From: Streptomyces hokutonensis
GTDB taxonomy: Bacteria > Actinomycetota > Actinomycetes > Streptomycetales > Streptomycetaceae
DNA: 64,000 nt
Direction: 5' to 3'
NCBI RefSeq assembly: GCF_000376565.1
Contig: NZ_BARG01000030.1
Span: 124,001 to 188,000 of the forward strand
Under the pieces are notes generated by a model. That model saw nothing but the letters and a program-made list of their open reading frames with translations, ran no database searches and was not told the DNA's origin. The position numbers and the translations under genes are program-made. This document shows, piece by piece, positions 16,600 through 27,358 of this stretch (positions are counted from its first letter, which is position 1; each line of letters opens with the position of its first letter).

Positions 16600-19026
16600 C
16601 TACGTGGGGGAGCCCTCCAAGGCGCACTCGGCCCAGATCGTCTTGCCTGTTGTGGTGTGGCGGGTGCCCCAGCGCTGGGAGAGCTGGGCGACCAGGAACA
16701 GGCCGCGTCCTCCCTCGTCGAAGGTGCGCGCCCGGCGCAGGTGCGGGGAGGTGGTGCTGGCGTCGGACACCTCGCATATGAGGGCCTGGTCGTGAATCAG
16801 CCGCAGCACGATGGGCGCGTAACCGTACCGGATGGCGTTGGTGACCAGTTCACTGACGACCAGCTCGATGACGAAAACAGCCTCTTCCAGTCCCCATGCG
16901 ACCAGCTGGGCGGCTGCTTGCTTGCGGACCTTGCCGACGGCAGCAGGGTCGGCGGGCAGTTCCCAGACGGCCACCCGGTCGGCGCTGAGGGCACGGGTGC
17001 GGGCGATGAGCAGTGCGACGTCGTCGACGGGGCGCTCGATGAGCATGTTGTCCAGCACGTTGTCACAGATCGTCTCCAGCGACTCGGTGGATCCTGCCAG
17101 GACGTGGCGCAGCCTGTTGAGTCCCAGATCGATGTCTCGATCGTAGGATTCGATCAAGCCGTCGGTGAACAGGACGAGCAGACTTCCTTCCGGCAGTTCC
17201 AGCTCGGTGGTCTCGAACGGCAGACCGCCCAGGCCCAGCGGGGGACCGGTGGGCACGTCGAGGAAGTCGACCGAGCCGTCCGGGCTGACGACCGCCGGCT
17301 GCAGGTGACCGGCGCGGGCGAGGCTGCAGCGGCGGGAAATCGGGTCATACACCGTGTATAGGCAGGTGGCGCCGATCTCGCTTGAGACGTCGCCCCCTTT
17401 GTCGAGCTCGGCGTCTGCGGACCGGCTGATGACCAGGTCGTCCAGCTGGGTGAGGAGTTCGTCGGGGGAGAGGTCGACGTCGGCAAGCGTACGAACCGCG
17501 GTGCGCAACCCCGCCATGGACGCGGAAGCATGGATACCGTGCCCCACGACGTCCCCGACAACCAGGGCGACTCGGGCGCCGGACAGGGGAATGACGTCGA
17601 ACCAGTCACCCCCGACGCCGACCCGGGAGTCTGCGGGCAGATATCGACTGGCGGCTTCCACTGCTGCGTGGCTGGGCATTCGGTGTGGCAGCAGACTCCG
17701 TTGGAGGGCGACCGCTGTTGCCCGCTCGTGTGTGTAACGGCGTGCGTTGTCCACGCAGACCGCCGCTCTGGCCACCAGTTCCCCGGCGAGGAGCAGGTCG
17801 TCCTCAGCGAAGGGGTCCGGCCGTCCCCGGCGTGCGAAGACGGCCACGCCGAGGGGGTGCCCGCGGGCGTGCAGCGGCACCGCCATCAACGAGTCGATGC
17901 CCTGCGCGACCGAAGGTGGGAGTTGCGCGACCCAGCCGTCGAAATCTGCATCCCCCGGTCTCACCAGGACAGGAGCGCCGGAAGCCAGGCAACGACGCGA
18001 AGGGGAGGCATCCGCGCAGGCCTGCACCTGCCCTGGCGTCACGACAGATGGGGCGGCACCTTCAAGGCCGGTCTCACACGCGACCCGCCGCAGCGTCACG
18101 TCACCGGGAAGCAGGCCGTCGGCCGGCTCCTCGCTGCGGAGCACCGATTCCAGAAGATCGATACAGGCGACATCGGCGAACTCTGGAACGGTGACCTCGG
18201 CCAGCTCCCGGGCGGTATGTTCCACGTTCAGCGTGGTCCCGATCCGAGCGCCGGCCCTGTCCAACAGGGCGAGCCTCTCCCGCGCCTGGTACTCGTTGGT
18301 GATGTCGAGCGAGCAGACCCACACGCCCTGTACCGGACCGGATGCCCCCTTGAGCGGCCACACGAAGACGGTCCACGCATGGGGGCGGGATTCACCCGGT
18401 GCCCGCACAAATATCTGCTTCTTCCCCGGCTCACCGGCCCTCAGCGCAGTGAAGATCAGCTCCTCGACCTCGGTATAGGGGGGACCCGGTAGGAATTCCG
18501 TCAGACGCAGCCCGCGTACCTCGTCCTCCCTGACGCCGATCACTCTGGCACCGGCGTCACTGATCCGAAGTAGCCGACCATCCGCGTCGTATATCGCGGT
18601 GGAGAAAACCGACTGTTCGAATGCCCACTCAGTGAGGACTTCGGCCTCACGTCGACAGCGCTTGACTCCCGGAGCAGCCACCAGGGACCACCTTTGGGTT
18701 CCGTCATCCCCGGTCGTGGGAACGGCCAGAAGTTCCACGGTGACGCTACTGCCGTTCCGGTGTCGCAGCTCGATCTCGCTGCTCCACGACGAGCGCGTTC
18801 TCAGAGCTTGCCTGGCCTCTCCGGGCAACCGCCCGGAGAGCAGGTTGGTTGCGGAGTGCCCCACGACTTCTGCGGAGGAGTATCCGAGCAGCCGCTCGGC
18901 GCCGGTGCTCCACTCCGTGAGAACGCCGTGTTCGTCCGACACGGCCGTACTCAGCCAGGACAACGTCGGCTCCCGATCGGCCCGGGCCTCAGCCGGTGTG
19001 ACGCAGTACCGCCCATGGTCACTCAT
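16600..19026 (-). CDS. PAS-PAS-GAF-PP2C (SpoIIE)-ATPase signalling phosphatase
   Basis: The 808-residue protein has no membrane segment. In order it has a PAS domain (residues about 20-120, GVLTEWSTGAERLLGYSSAE), a second PAS domain (about 135-255), a GAF domain (about 270-420), a SpoIIE-type PP2C phosphatase with VGGDWFDV and VGDVVGHGIHAS (about 440-650), and a C-terminal anti-sigma-type HATPase domain (about 680-800, with SELVTNAIRYGY and GRGLFLV). Streptomyces encode dozens of these. They dephosphorylate anti-sigma antagonists and can also phosphorylate them, linking a sensed signal to a sigma factor. No sigma factor, anti-sigma or antagonist gene lies nearby, so its partner is unknown. 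It appears unrelated to the catabolic genes on either side. Confidence 0.9.
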   Translation of the reverse strand: MSDHGRYCVTPAEARADREPTLSWLSTAVSDEHGVLTEWSTGAERLLGYSSAEVVGHSATNLLSGRLPGEARQALRTRSSWSSEIELRHRNGSSVTVELLAVPTTGDDGTQRWSLVAAPGVKRCRREAEVLTEWAFEQSVFSTAIYDADGRLLRISDAGARVIGVREDEVRGLRLTEFLPGPPYTEVEELIFTALRAGEPGKKQIFVRAPGESRPHAWTVFVWPLKGASGPVQGVWVCSLDITNEYQARERLALLDRAGARIGTTLNVEHTARELAEVTVPEFADVACIDLLESVLRSEEPADGLLPGDVTLRRVACETGLEGAAPSVVTPGQVQACADASPSRRCLASGAPVLVRPGDADFDGWVAQLPPSVAQGIDSLMAVPLHARGHPLGVAVFARRGRPDPFAEDDLLLAGELVARAAVCVDNARRYTHERATAVALQRSLLPHRMPSHAAVEAASRYLPADSRVGVGGDWFDVIPLSGARVALVVGDVVGHGIHASASMAGLRTAVRTLADVDLSPDELLTQLDDLVISRSADAELDKGGDVSSEIGATCLYTVYDPISRRCSLARAGHLQPAVVSPDGSVDFLDVPTGPPLGLGGLPFETTELELPEGSLLVLFTDGLIESYDRDIDLGLNRLRHVLAGSTESLETICDNVLDNMLIERPVDDVALLIARTRALSADRVAVWELPADPAAVGKVRKQAAAQLVAWGLEEAVFVIELVVSELVTNAIRYGYAPIVLRLIHDQALICEVSDASTTSPHLRRARTFDEGGRGLFLVAQLSQRWGTRHTTTGKTIWAECALEGSPT

Positions 19027-19282
19027 CCGTTCTCGGGAACCATGCCCACACCAATGTGGTGATTACACCAGGATAGGGTTGGTTCGTCATGTCAGTGAGG
19101 GCTTTGTCGGCTTCAGCTCTACGTCGCGGCCCTACTGGCCGGACGGGCGCTGTCGGCCGCCCTGACCCGAGCTGTCCTGGGAGTCGACATGATCGAATCC
19201 GGGTGCTCTGGGGTTCCCGCCCCCGCCCCCTGCCCTGCTCCCGTCTCCACAGCCAGTCTGCTCGGGCCTGGCGACGGCGGGG

Positions 19283-20545
19283 TCAGGGGCGGCGTACCAG
19301 CACGCGCAGTGGTGCGCGGAAGGAGAGGAGCCCGAGCATCGGCGGGTCCGTCTCCTCGGCGAGGACCGCGTCCGGTATCAGCTCGGCGGCCGTGCGGAGC
19401 GCTACCGCCGGCTCGGTGCGGGCCAGCGACGCTCCTGGGCAGCGGTGCCGGCCCGCGCCGAAGGACAGGTGGTGGCGGATGTTCGCCCGGTACGGGCACA
19501 TCCGGTCCGGCTCGTCGAAGATCTCGGGATCCGAACCTGTGCCCATCAGCATCAGCAGGAGCTGTGCACCCGCGGGCACGCGCACGCCGGACAGTTCGAC
19601 TTCCCGTGCGGCAACCCTTCGCCAAGTGGTGACGGGAGGTTCACGGCGCAGTACCTCCTCGACCCACGCCTGTGCGAAGTCGTGGTCCGTGGCGGCCCGT
19701 GCCCAGACCTGGTGGTCCTCCAAGGCCCGGCGCAGCACCGTGGAGATGAGCTGGCCGGTGGTGGACTGGCCGGCGATGAAGACGAAGAAGCACACGGCTA
19801 CGGCGGTCGGGGCGTCCAGCGGCTCGCCACTCGGCAGGCGGTGCCGGCGCAGCGCGCCGACCAGGCCGTCCGCCGGCGCTGCCCCGGCCACCTGGTCCGT
19901 CAGCCATCGGTGGAAGTCACCGACCAACTCGGCCAAGTGGACCTGCCGTTCGTCCGACGGTCGGCCGTAGAACAACTCCAGCGCGGCGTCGCTCCACTCG
20001 ACCAGCGTGGCGGCGGGCACGTCCGCGATGCCGAGCAGGCGCATCATCACCCGGCACGGCAGCACCTTCGCGTACTCCGTGGCGAGGTCGCAGGGGGCAC
20101 CTGACGTGTATCGATCCCGTAGACGGGCCAGCGTCTCCCGTGCCGTCTCCTCGACCAGCGGTACCGCCGCGGCCACACGGTCGGCGTTGAAGAACCGGGT
20201 GACCAGACGGCGCAGTCCGGCATGGCTGGGACCACCGTTGTTGGCGAGAGCGGGCGGCAGCGAGAAGCGGGCCCGGGCGAGGGCCCTCAGCGCGGGCGTG
20301 GAGAGCAGGGCGACGGCGTGCTGGGCGTTGTCTGGCAGATACGTCACCGGGTCCAGCAGGATCTGTCGCACATCCGTGTACCGGCTCACCAGCCACAGAC
20401 CGGTGTCGGGGTCGTGGTGGACAGGTGCTGTGCGGCGCAGTTCCTCCAGGACAGGGTGCGGATCGCGCGTGAATCGGGCGCCGAAGAGGCTGGGAAGTGC
20501 TGTCGGTCCGGGCCTCGGGCCCGCTGTCATGTCTGCCCTGGTCAC
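19283..20545 (-). CDS. cytochrome P450
   Basis: The start is GTG 20545, overlapping the stop of the CoA-transferase beta gene as GTGA, which gives 420 residues. The ExxR motif is in [10 protein letters not shown]. The haem loop is [16 protein letters not shown] with ligand Cys369. The I-helix reads [11 protein letters not shown], so the acidic residue normally found before the conserved Thr is replaced by Ser. That acid/alcohol pair usually delivers protons for O2 activation, and its loss can mean altered chemistry. No ferredoxin or ferredoxin reductase gene is in the operon. It is the last gene of a leftward carboxylase and CoA-transferase operon and is translationally coupled to it, so it is probably made with those enzymes. 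Its substrate is unknown. Confidence 0.9.
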   Translation of the reverse strand: MTRADMTAGPRPGPTALPSLFGARFTRDPHPVLEELRRTAPVHHDPDTGLWLVSRYTDVRQILLDPVTYLPDNAQHAVALLSTPALRALARARFSLPPALANNGGPSHAGLRRLVTRFFNADRVAAAVPLVEETARETLARLRDRYTSGAPCDLATEYAKVLPCRVMMRLLGIADVPAATLVEWSDAALELFYGRPSDERQVHLAELVGDFHRWLTDQVAGAAPADGLVGALRRHRLPSGEPLDAPTAVAVCFFVFIAGQSTTGQLISTVLRRALEDHQVWARAATDHDFAQAWVEEVLRREPPVTTWRRVAAREVELSGVRVPAGAQLLLMLMGTGSDPEIFDEPDRMCPYRANIRHHLSFGAGRHRCPGASLARTEPAVALRTAAELIPDAVLAEETDPPMLGLLSFRAPLRVLVRRP

Positions 20546-21189
20546 ATCGTCACCGGCTCCCTCACCGTCAGGTCGGCCTCGGTCCTGCTCCGGATCTCCT
20601 CGACGGAGACGCCAGGGGCGGTCTCGGCGAGGACCAGCCCGTGTTCGGTGACGTCGATGACTCCCAGGTCGGTGATGATGCGCTGCACGCACCGCTTGCC
20701 GGTCAGGGGAAGCGTGCACTCCCGGACGACCTTCGGCGTGCCGTCCTTGGCCGAATGCTCCATCAGCACGACGACCTTCCGTGCGCCGTGCACGAGATCC
20801 ATCGCCCCGCCCATGCCCTTGATCATCTTGCCGGGGATGGTCCAGTTGGCGAGGTCGCCGACGGCGGAGACCTGCATGGCCCCGAGGATCGCCGCGTCGA
20901 TGTGCCCGCCCCTGATCATGCCGAAGGACAGGGCGGAGTCGAAGAAGGAGGCGCCCGGCAGTACGGTCACGGTCTCCTTGCCGGCGTTGATCAGGTCAGG
21001 ATCGACCCGGTCGGCCGTGGGATACGGGCCGACGCCCAGGATGCCGTTCTCCGATTGCAGGACCACGTGAACGCCGGGCGGCAGATGGTTGGGCACCAGC
21101 GTCGGCAGTCCGATGCCGAGGTTCACATACGATCCGTCGGTCAGCTCGGCGGCCGCCCGGGCGGCCATCTCGTTCCTGGACCAGGCCAT
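20542..21189 (-). CDS. 3-oxoacid CoA-transferase, beta subunit
   Basis: ATG 21189 overlaps the TAA stop of the alpha-subunit gene by one base, giving 215 residues. The motif [10 protein letters not shown] contains the catalytic glutamate that forms the glutamyl-CoA intermediate in the SCOT/AtoA/PcaJ family, and [11 protein letters not shown] and [13 protein letters not shown] are also typical. With the alpha subunit it transfers CoA, usually from succinyl-CoA to acetoacetate or 3-oxoadipate. In an operon with a methylcrotonyl-CoA-carboxylase-like enzyme, activation of acetoacetate formed from HMG-CoA is the simplest role. No beta-ketoadipate pathway genes lie next to it. Confidence 0.92.
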   Translation of the reverse strand: MAWSRNEMAARAAAELTDGSYVNLGIGLPTLVPNHLPPGVHVVLQSENGILGVGPYPTADRVDPDLINAGKETVTVLPGASFFDSALSFGMIRGGHIDAAILGAMQVSAVGDLANWTIPGKMIKGMGGAMDLVHGARKVVVLMEHSAKDGTPKVVRECTLPLTGKRCVQRIITDLGVIDVTEHGLVLAETAPGVSVEEIRSRTEADLTVREPVTM

Positions 21190-21962
21190 TACTCCCACCC
21201 TCCCGTCGTCTGGTGCACGATCACCTTTTCGATCCGCTTCTCGTCCACTTCGGCCGCGGTGAGGGGAACCACCGACTGCACGAAGACGCCCGGCAGATGG
21301 ACGGTGTCCGGGTCGAGCTCGCCTGGCTCGACGAGCTCCTCGACCTCAGCGACGGTCACCCGTCCCGCCATCGCCGCAAGGGGGTTGAAGTTCCGGGCCG
21401 ACCGGGCGAAGACGAGGTTGCCGTGCCGGTCCCCGCGGACAGCGCGGACGAGGGCGAAGTCGGTGGTGATCGCCTCCTCCAGCACGTATTCCGTCCCGTG
21501 GAATTCGCGCACCTCTTTCGGTGGGGAGGCCGCGGTCACGCCGCCCGCACCGTCGTAGCGCCAGGGCAGCCCGCCTTCGGCGATCTGGGTGCCGACGCCG
21601 GCCGGGGTGAAGAACGCCGGTATGCCGCAGCCGCCGGCACGCAGTCGCTCGGCGAGCGTGCCCTGCGGGACCAGTTCCAGTTCGATCTCGCCGGCGAGGT
21701 ACTGGCGGGCGAACTCCTTGTTCTCGCCGACGTAGGAGGAGGTGGCGCGAGTGATGCGGCCGGCTTCGAGCAGCAGCCCCAAGCCCCAGTCGTCGACTCC
21801 GCAGTTGTTCGATACGACCACCAGGTCCCTCGCGCCCTGCTCGAACAGTGCCTGGATCAGCGCCGAGGGAATGCCACAGAGCCCGAAGCCACCGACGGCC
21901 AGCGACGCACCGTCGAAAACCGCCGCGACCGCCTCGGACGCCGATGCGATGACCTTGTCCAT
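21189..21962 (-). CDS. 3-oxoacid CoA-transferase, alpha subunit
   Basis: The 257-residue protein starts at ATG 21962, overlapping the acyl-CoA dehydrogenase stop (TGATG). It carries the CoA-transferase I alpha signature [16 protein letters not shown] and the segment [14 protein letters not shown]. It pairs with the beta subunit downstream. The one-base overlaps on both sides mean three proteins are made by coupled translation, which fits a stoichiometric complex and a shared pathway. Confidence 0.92.
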   Translation of the reverse strand: MDKVIASASEAVAAVFDGASLAVGGFGLCGIPSALIQALFEQGARDLVVVSNNCGVDDWGLGLLLEAGRITRATSSYVGENKEFARQYLAGEIELELVPQGTLAERLRAGGCGIPAFFTPAGVGTQIAEGGLPWRYDGAGGVTAASPPKEVREFHGTEYVLEEAITTDFALVRAVRGDRHGNLVFARSARNFNPLAAMAGRVTVAEVEELVEPGELDPDTVHLPGVFVQSVVPLTAAEVDEKRIEKVIVHQTTGGWE

Positions 21963-23140
21963 CAGCGTGCCCCCTCCAACTCGGTGAGGCCGAGCTGCCG
22001 GGCGATGAGCAGCCGCTGGATCTCGCTGGTCCCTTCGCCGATCTCCAGGATCTTGGAGTCGCGCCAGAAACGGGCGACGGCGTACTCGTTCATGAAGCCG
22101 TAGCCGCCGTGGATCTGGGTGGCGTCGCGGGCGTTGTCGACGGCGATCTCGGAGCTGTAGAGCTTGGCGAGCGCGGCCTCCTTCTTGAAGGGCTCACCGG
22201 AGACCAGCTTGGAGGCGGCGTGGTACCAGGACAGCCGCGCGGTGTGTGCGCGCATCTCCATGTCGGCGATCTTGAACTGGATGGCCTGGTTGGCGCCGAT
22301 GGGACGGCCGAACGCCTCCCGCTCACGGGCGTACTTCAGCGACTCGTCAACGCAGCCCTGCGCCAGGCCGGTGGCGAGCGCGGCGATGGCGATCCGGCCC
22401 TCGTCGAGAATGCGCAGGAACTGGGCGTAGCCGCAGCCGCGTTGGCCCAGCAGGTTCTGCGCCGGAACACGGACGTCGGCGAAGGACAGCTCCCGGGTGT
22501 CGGAGGAGTTCCAGCCGACCTTGGAGTACGGTGCCGCCACCGTCAGGCCCGGGGTGCCCGCGGGGACGATGATCGCGCTGATCTCCTTGGCTCCACTCTC
22601 TGTGGTGCCGGTGACCGCGGTGACGGTGATCAGTCCGGTGATGTCGGTGCCGGAGTTGGTGATGAAGCACTTGCTGCCGTTGATGACCCATTCACGCGTG
22701 TTCTCGTCCAGACGGGCGGTCGTACGGGTCGCCCCGGCGTCCGAGCCGCCGCCCGGTTCGGTGAGGCCGAAGGCGCCGAGGATCTCGCCGGCGCAGAGCC
22801 GGGGCAGCCACTCGGCCTTCTGCTCAGGGGTCCCGAAGAGGTGGATGGGCATGGCACCGAGCGAGACGCCCGCCTCCAGAGTGATGGCCACGGAGGAGTC
22901 GACGCGGGCGAGTTCCTCCAGGACCAGGCCGAGGGCGAAGTAGTCGCCGCCCATGCCGCCGTACTCCTCAGGGAACGGCAGCCCGAACAGGCCGAGCTTG
23001 CCCATCTCCTGGACGATCTTGTACGGGAATTCATGCCGTTCGTAGTGGTCGCCGATCACGGGGGCGATCACGTCGCGGGCGAACTCCGCGACAGTACTGC
23101 GAAGTTGTTCGTGCTCATCAGTGAGTCGGTGGTTCACCAT
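21962..23140 (-). CDS. acyl-CoA dehydrogenase (short/branched chain or isovaleryl type)
   Basis: ATG 23140 gives 392 residues. The FAD-binding segments GAFGLTEPGGGSDAG and NGSKCFITNSG, and the C-terminal ILEIGEGTSEIQRLLIAR, are standard for the family. It oxidises an acyl-CoA to the 2,3-enoyl-CoA, passing electrons to ETF. The neighbouring carboxylase subunits resemble methylcrotonyl-CoA carboxylase, so isovaleryl-CoA is a likely substrate (leucine route), but the catalytic base position was not compared in an alignment. It is 108 bases downstream of the carboxylase alpha gene and overlaps the CoA-transferase alpha start. Confidence 0.9.
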   Translation of the reverse strand: MVNHRLTDEHEQLRSTVAEFARDVIAPVIGDHYERHEFPYKIVQEMGKLGLFGLPFPEEYGGMGGDYFALGLVLEELARVDSSVAITLEAGVSLGAMPIHLFGTPEQKAEWLPRLCAGEILGAFGLTEPGGGSDAGATRTTARLDENTREWVINGSKCFITNSGTDITGLITVTAVTGTTESGAKEISAIIVPAGTPGLTVAAPYSKVGWNSSDTRELSFADVRVPAQNLLGQRGCGYAQFLRILDEGRIAIAALATGLAQGCVDESLKYAREREAFGRPIGANQAIQFKIADMEMRAHTARLSWYHAASKLVSGEPFKKEAALAKLYSSEIAVDNARDATQIHGGYGFMNEYAVARFWRDSKILEIGEGTSEIQRLLIARQLGLTELEGAR

Positions 23141-23248
23141 GTCGTCCTCTGTGTCATGACGGTGTGGGTGGAGCATCTGGGGGCCGGACGGCCGGGGCGT
23201 TCGCCGGGGGTGGGTGTGCCGGCCGTGGGCGAACTTCGCCGGTGGGTC

Positions 23249-25276
23249 TCATGCCGGTGGATTCGCGGGTTCGATGACCGCGAGGACCTCGTCCAGGGCC
23301 ACGGTGGCGCCCGGTGCGGCGCGCAGCTCGGTGACCGTGCCGTCGAAGGGCGCGGTCAGGGCGTGCTCCATCTTCATGGCCTCGACGACGAGGACGACCT
23401 GGCCCGCGGTGACGGTGTCTCCGACGGCTGCCTTCACGAGTGTGACCGTGCCGGGCATGGGGGCGGCGAGTGCGCCGCCCGCGATCCCTCCGGCGGCGGC
23501 GCCGGCCGCGGCGACCGGATCGAAGGTCCGGAGCCGCCAGGTGTCGGCGCCGAGGGAGAGCCAGTGCACGACCTCTCCGGTCGGGGTCGTCTCCACCGTG
23601 TGGTCGAGCCCCCGCGTCTCCCTGCCCCAGGTCAGGAGCACCTTGCCGGTCCCGCTGGTGCGCAGGTCGGCCGGCGCAGCCGCGTCGCCCTCGAAGGACA
23701 CCTCATAAGCAGCCGGTCCACGGGGAGCACGGCGGACGCGAATCTCGATGGGCTCACGGTCGCCGTCCAGGAACCGGTGCGTGATCCAGGCCGGGCCGCC
23801 GATCCGCCAGCCGGACGGCACGGAGAAGGGATCCACCCACGCCTGCGGATCCGAGGCAGACTCCATCGAAAGCTGGACGGCGAGCGCCGCGGCCAGTGGA
23901 ACCTCGGGTGGCACCGGAGCATGCACCAGTGAGTCGAGCCGGGCCTCGACCAACCCGGTGTCCACACGTCCGGCGACCACATCGTCGTCATCGAGCAGCC
24001 GACGCAGGAATCCGGCGTTGATGGTCACTCCGTGCACCCGGGTGTCGTCGAGGGCGGCGCGCAGCCTGCGCAGCGCGGTGGCCCGGTCCGGGCCGTGCGC
24101 GATGACCTTGGCGAGCATGGGGTCGTACGCGCTGCCGACCTCGTAACCCTCGACGAGCCCCGAGTCGACGCGCACCCCCTCGCCCGCCGGTTCCCGCAGA
24201 GTCAGCACCCGGCCGCCGCTGGGCAGGAAGTCCCGTTCGGCGTCCTCGGCGTAGAGCCGGACCTCGATGGCATGGCCGTCGAATCCGATCTGCTCCTGAC
24301 CGAAGGGCAGCGGTTCGCCGGCGGCTATGCGCACCTGCCACTCGACCAGGTCCAGGCCGGTCACCAGTTCGGTCACCGGGTGCTCGACCTGGAGCCGGGT
24401 GTTCATCTCCATGAAGAAGTACTCGTCCGGGCGGTCGCTGGAGACGATGAACTCCACCGTGCCCGCGCCGACGTAGCCGCAGGAGCGAGCGGCCTCGACC
24501 GCCGCCGCGCCCATCGCCGCCCGAGTGGCCTCGTCGAGCAGCACTGAGGGGGCCTCCTCGACGATCTTCTGATGGCGGCGTTGGAGGCTGCACTCACGCT
24601 CGCCCAGGTGCACCACGGTTCCGTGCGCGTCGGCCAGCACCTGGATCTCGATGTGGCGCGGACGGTCGATCCAGCGCTCCACCAGCAGGGTGTCGTCCCC
24701 GAAGGCGCCGCGCGCCGTACGCCGGGCAGTGGCGATCTCCTCCAGCAGGGCGGCCGTATCGCGGACCAGCCGCATGCCCTTGCCGCCGCCGCCCGCCGAC
24801 GGCTTGAGCAGCACCGGCAGGCCGACCTCGGCGGCCGCCTCGGCGAGCTGGTCGTCCGTCAGCCCGCTGCCGCTGCTGCCTGGCACCACGGGAACCCCGT
24901 ACGCGCGAACGGTGTCCTTGGCGCGGATCTTGTCGCCCATCAGCTCGATCGCGGCCGTCGGCGGGCCGATGAAGGCGAGTCCGGCGTCGGTGACCGCCCT
25001 GGCGAATTCGGCGTTCTCGGAGAGGAATCCGTAGCCGGGGTGGATCGCCTGCGCGCCGGTACGACGGGCGGCGTCCACGATCTGCTGGATGTCGAGGTAG
25101 CCGTCGGCGGGCCCGCCGGGGCGCAGGGCCACCGCCGTGTCGGCTTCTAGTACGTGCCGGGCCCTCGCGTCCGCTGTGCTGTGGACGGCGACTGCGCGGA
25201 TGCCGAGCCGACGCAGCGTGCGGATGACCCGTACCGCGATTTCCCCACGGTTGGCGATCAGGACGGTGTCGAACAC
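23249..25276 (-). CDS. acyl-CoA carboxylase alpha subunit (biotin carboxylase plus biotin carrier)
   Basis: The 675-residue protein has the biotin carboxylase domain at the N-terminus ([19 protein letters not shown], the ATP-grasp loop [12 protein letters not shown] at about 163, [16 protein letters not shown]), a middle beta-barrel region, and a C-terminal biotinyl domain with the biotinylated lysine in VEAMKMEH. It carboxylates its own biotin with ATP and bicarbonate. The beta subunit is encoded 31 bases upstream. Length and partner fit methylcrotonyl-CoA carboxylase (MccA/LiuD type); propionyl-CoA or geranyl-CoA carboxylase are alternatives. Confidence 0.92.
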   Translation of the reverse strand: MFDTVLIANRGEIAVRVIRTLRRLGIRAVAVHSTADARARHVLEADTAVALRPGGPADGYLDIQQIVDAARRTGAQAIHPGYGFLSENAEFARAVTDAGLAFIGPPTAAIELMGDKIRAKDTVRAYGVPVVPGSSGSGLTDDQLAEAAAEVGLPVLLKPSAGGGGKGMRLVRDTAALLEEIATARRTARGAFGDDTLLVERWIDRPRHIEIQVLADAHGTVVHLGERECSLQRRHQKIVEEAPSVLLDEATRAAMGAAAVEAARSCGYVGAGTVEFIVSSDRPDEYFFMEMNTRLQVEHPVTELVTGLDLVEWQVRIAAGEPLPFGQEQIGFDGHAIEVRLYAEDAERDFLPSGGRVLTLREPAGEGVRVDSGLVEGYEVGSAYDPMLAKVIAHGPDRATALRRLRAALDDTRVHGVTINAGFLRRLLDDDDVVAGRVDTGLVEARLDSLVHAPVPPEVPLAAALAVQLSMESASDPQAWVDPFSVPSGWRIGGPAWITHRFLDGDREPIEIRVRRAPRGPAAYEVSFEGDAAAPADLRTSGTGKVLLTWGRETRGLDHTVETTPTGEVVHWLSLGADTWRLRTFDPVAAAGAAAGGIAGGALAAPMPGTVTLVKAAVGDTVTAGQVVLVVEAMKMEHALTAPFDGTVTELRAAPGATVALDEVLAVIEPANPPA

Positions 25277-25307
25277 CTGGAGACTCCTCGGATCTGAGGG
25301 AGGGAGG

Positions 25308-26933
25308 TCACATGCGGAAGACGCCGAACTGCGGTTCGGCCAGAGGGGCGTTGGCGCACGCGGTCAGGGCCAGGCCGAGCACCTGACGGGTGTCGAGGGG
25401 GTCGATGATCCCGTCGTCCCACAGCCGCGCGGTGGAGTAGTAGGCGCTGCCCTGCTGCTCGTACTGCTCGCGGATGGGGCGCCTGAACTCCGCCTCGGCC
25501 TCGGCGGACCACTCCTCGCCGCGGGCCTCCAACTGGTCCCGCTTGACTGTCGCCAGGACGGTGGCGGCCTGTTCGCCGCCCATGACGGAGATCTTGGCGT
25601 TCGGCCACATCCACAGGAAGCGGGGGGAGTAGGCGCGGCCGCACATCGAGTAGTTGCCCGCGCCGTGCGATCCGCCGACGACGACCGTCAGCTTGGGCAC
25701 CCGGGTGGTGGCCACCGCGGTGACCATCTTCGCGCCGTGCTTGGCGATGCCGCCGTTCTCGTAGGCGCGGCCTACCATGAAGCCGCTGATGTTCTGCAGG
25801 AACAGCAGGGGTATGCCGCGCTGGTCGCACAGCTCGATGAAGTGGGCGCCCTTCTGGGCGGACTCGGCGAAGAGGATGCCGTTGTTCGCCACGATGCCCA
25901 CCGGGTGGCCGTGGATGCGGGCGAAGCCGGTGACCAGGGTCTGGCCGTACTCGGCCTTGAACTCGGCGAAGCGCGAGCCGTCGGTGATGCGGGCGATGAC
26001 CTCCCGGATGTCGAACGGGGTGCGGTTGTCCGCCGGTACGACGCCGTAGAGCTCGGCGGGGTCCACGACAGGCTCCTCGACGGGGGCGACGTCCCATGGG
26101 CGCGGCGCTCGCGGGCCGAACGTGGCCACGATGTCCCGGACGATGCGCAGGGCGTGCGCGTCGTCCTCGGCCAGATGGTCCACGACGCCGGAGACGCGGG
26201 CATGCACCTCACCGCCGCCCAGTTCCTCCGCGGTGACCACCTCTCCGGTGGCGGCCTTCACCAGCGGCGGACCGCCCAGGAAGATCGTTCCTTGGTTGCG
26301 GACGATGACCGTCTCGTCGCTCATTGCCGGGACGTACGCGCCGCCGGCCGTGCAGGATCCCATCACCGCCGAGATCTGCGGGATGCCGCGGGCCGACAGG
26401 TTCGCCTGGTTGTAGAAGATGCGCCCGAAGTGCTCCCGGTCGGGGAAGACCTCGTCCTGCCGGGGCAGGTAGGCGCCGCCGGAGTCCACCAGGTAGATGC
26501 ACGGCAGCCGGTTCTCCAGCGCCACTTCCTGGGCCCGAAGGTGCTTCTTGACCGTCATCGGGTAGTACGTGCCGCCCTTGACGGTGGCGTCGTTGGCGAC
26601 GACGACGCACTCGCGCCCGGCCACGCGGCCGATCCCGGCGACCACTCCGGCGGCCGGCGCGTCCCCGCCGTACAGCTCCCACGCCGCCAGCGGCGCCAGT
26701 TCCAGGAACGGTGACCCGGGATCGAGCAGGTTCTCCACACGGTCGCGCGGCAGCAGCTTGCCACGCGCGACATGCCTTTCCCTGGCTCGTCGGCCGCCGC
26801 CCTCGGCGGTCTCGGCCAGCCGCGCCCGCAGCCCCGCGACCTCTGCGGCATGACTGGCCTGGTTGCGCCGGAACGCCTCCGAGAACGGATCGGCCTCGGT
26901 TGTGAGCCGGCGCGCTGTGGCATGGGCGTTCAT
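25308..26933 (-). CDS. acyl-CoA carboxylase beta subunit (methylcrotonyl-CoA carboxylase-like)
   Basis: The 541-residue carboxyltransferase has both crotonase-like halves. The N-terminal half carries [15 protein letters not shown] and [19 protein letters not shown]. The C-terminal half carries [15 protein letters not shown], the [17 protein letters not shown] segment and [15 protein letters not shown]. The SGGAYLP and KGAHFIELC segments are typical of methylcrotonyl-CoA carboxylase beta rather than propionyl-CoA carboxylase. It transfers CO2 from biotin to the acyl-CoA. This is the first gene of the six-gene leftward operon. Overlapping AT-rich palindromes about 55-95 bases upstream of its ATG are the likely control site. 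Confidence 0.92.
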   Translation of the reverse strand: MNAHATARRLTTEADPFSEAFRRNQASHAAEVAGLRARLAETAEGGGRRARERHVARGKLLPRDRVENLLDPGSPFLELAPLAAWELYGGDAPAAGVVAGIGRVAGRECVVVANDATVKGGTYYPMTVKKHLRAQEVALENRLPCIYLVDSGGAYLPRQDEVFPDREHFGRIFYNQANLSARGIPQISAVMGSCTAGGAYVPAMSDETVIVRNQGTIFLGGPPLVKAATGEVVTAEELGGGEVHARVSGVVDHLAEDDAHALRIVRDIVATFGPRAPRPWDVAPVEEPVVDPAELYGVVPADNRTPFDIREVIARITDGSRFAEFKAEYGQTLVTGFARIHGHPVGIVANNGILFAESAQKGAHFIELCDQRGIPLLFLQNISGFMVGRAYENGGIAKHGAKMVTAVATTRVPKLTVVVGGSHGAGNYSMCGRAYSPRFLWMWPNAKISVMGGEQAATVLATVKRDQLEARGEEWSAEAEAEFRRPIREQYEQQGSAYYSTARLWDDGIIDPLDTRQVLGLALTACANAPLAEPQFGVFRM

Positions 26934-26984
26934 GGTGTCTCCTCGCGCGGCCCGCTCGAAGAGAATCGAAGCACGGTCCTGCGT

Positions 26985-27030
26985 GTTAGTTAACGTTAAT
27001 TAACATCGGGGAGGTTAGTGATTGTTAACC
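26985..27030. promoter_or_regulatory. promoter/operator region of the carboxylase operon with overlapping palindromes
   Basis: TTAACGTTAA (26990-26999) and GTTAATTAAC (26995-27004) are perfect palindromes that overlap by five bases. A third, imperfect repeat runs from GGTTA (27013) to TAACC (27030). AT-rich perfect palindromes are rare in this DNA. They lie 52-97 bases before the first gene and probably bind a TetR- or MerR-type regulator of acyl-CoA catabolism. No such regulator gene adjoins the operon. Confidence 0.6.
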
Positions 27031-27185
27031 CAGGCTGTCCAGAGACGTGGGTCACGCGCACAGCCTCGACAGTGGACTCGGCGCCAAAGGGGAAACGCCG
27101 ACCAGGTGAACCGCCGAACTTGTGGCGATCGACATCGAGACCAGGGCCTCCTGAGACTCAACTCGCCGGACACCACAGGGTCGTG

Positions 27186-27358
27186 TCCCGCGGCGTGCTG
27201 CAGAGGATCAAGCGCCGTGGCGCGGAATTCCGCTGTTCGAGCCGGGTCAGCGGACGATGCCGCCGGAAGAGGCGTTCAAGGACGTGACCAGGGATGCGGT
27301 GGAGTACTACGGCACCACGACCACGATCGGCATCGACACCCTAGGGAGCGCGGCATGA
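27186..27358 (+). pseudogene. unidentified coding remnant
   Basis: A frame without good start reads WRGIPLFEPGQRTMPPEEAF and then DVTRDAVEYYGTTTTIGIDT to a stop at 27356-27358. The composition looks like real coding sequence, with high GC at third codon positions, but I do not recognise the family. A start at ATG 27257 would give only 33 residues. Most likely it is the C-terminal end of a gene lost by deletion. The rest of the stretch from 27031 to 27474 shows nothing I can support. Confidence 0.3.
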
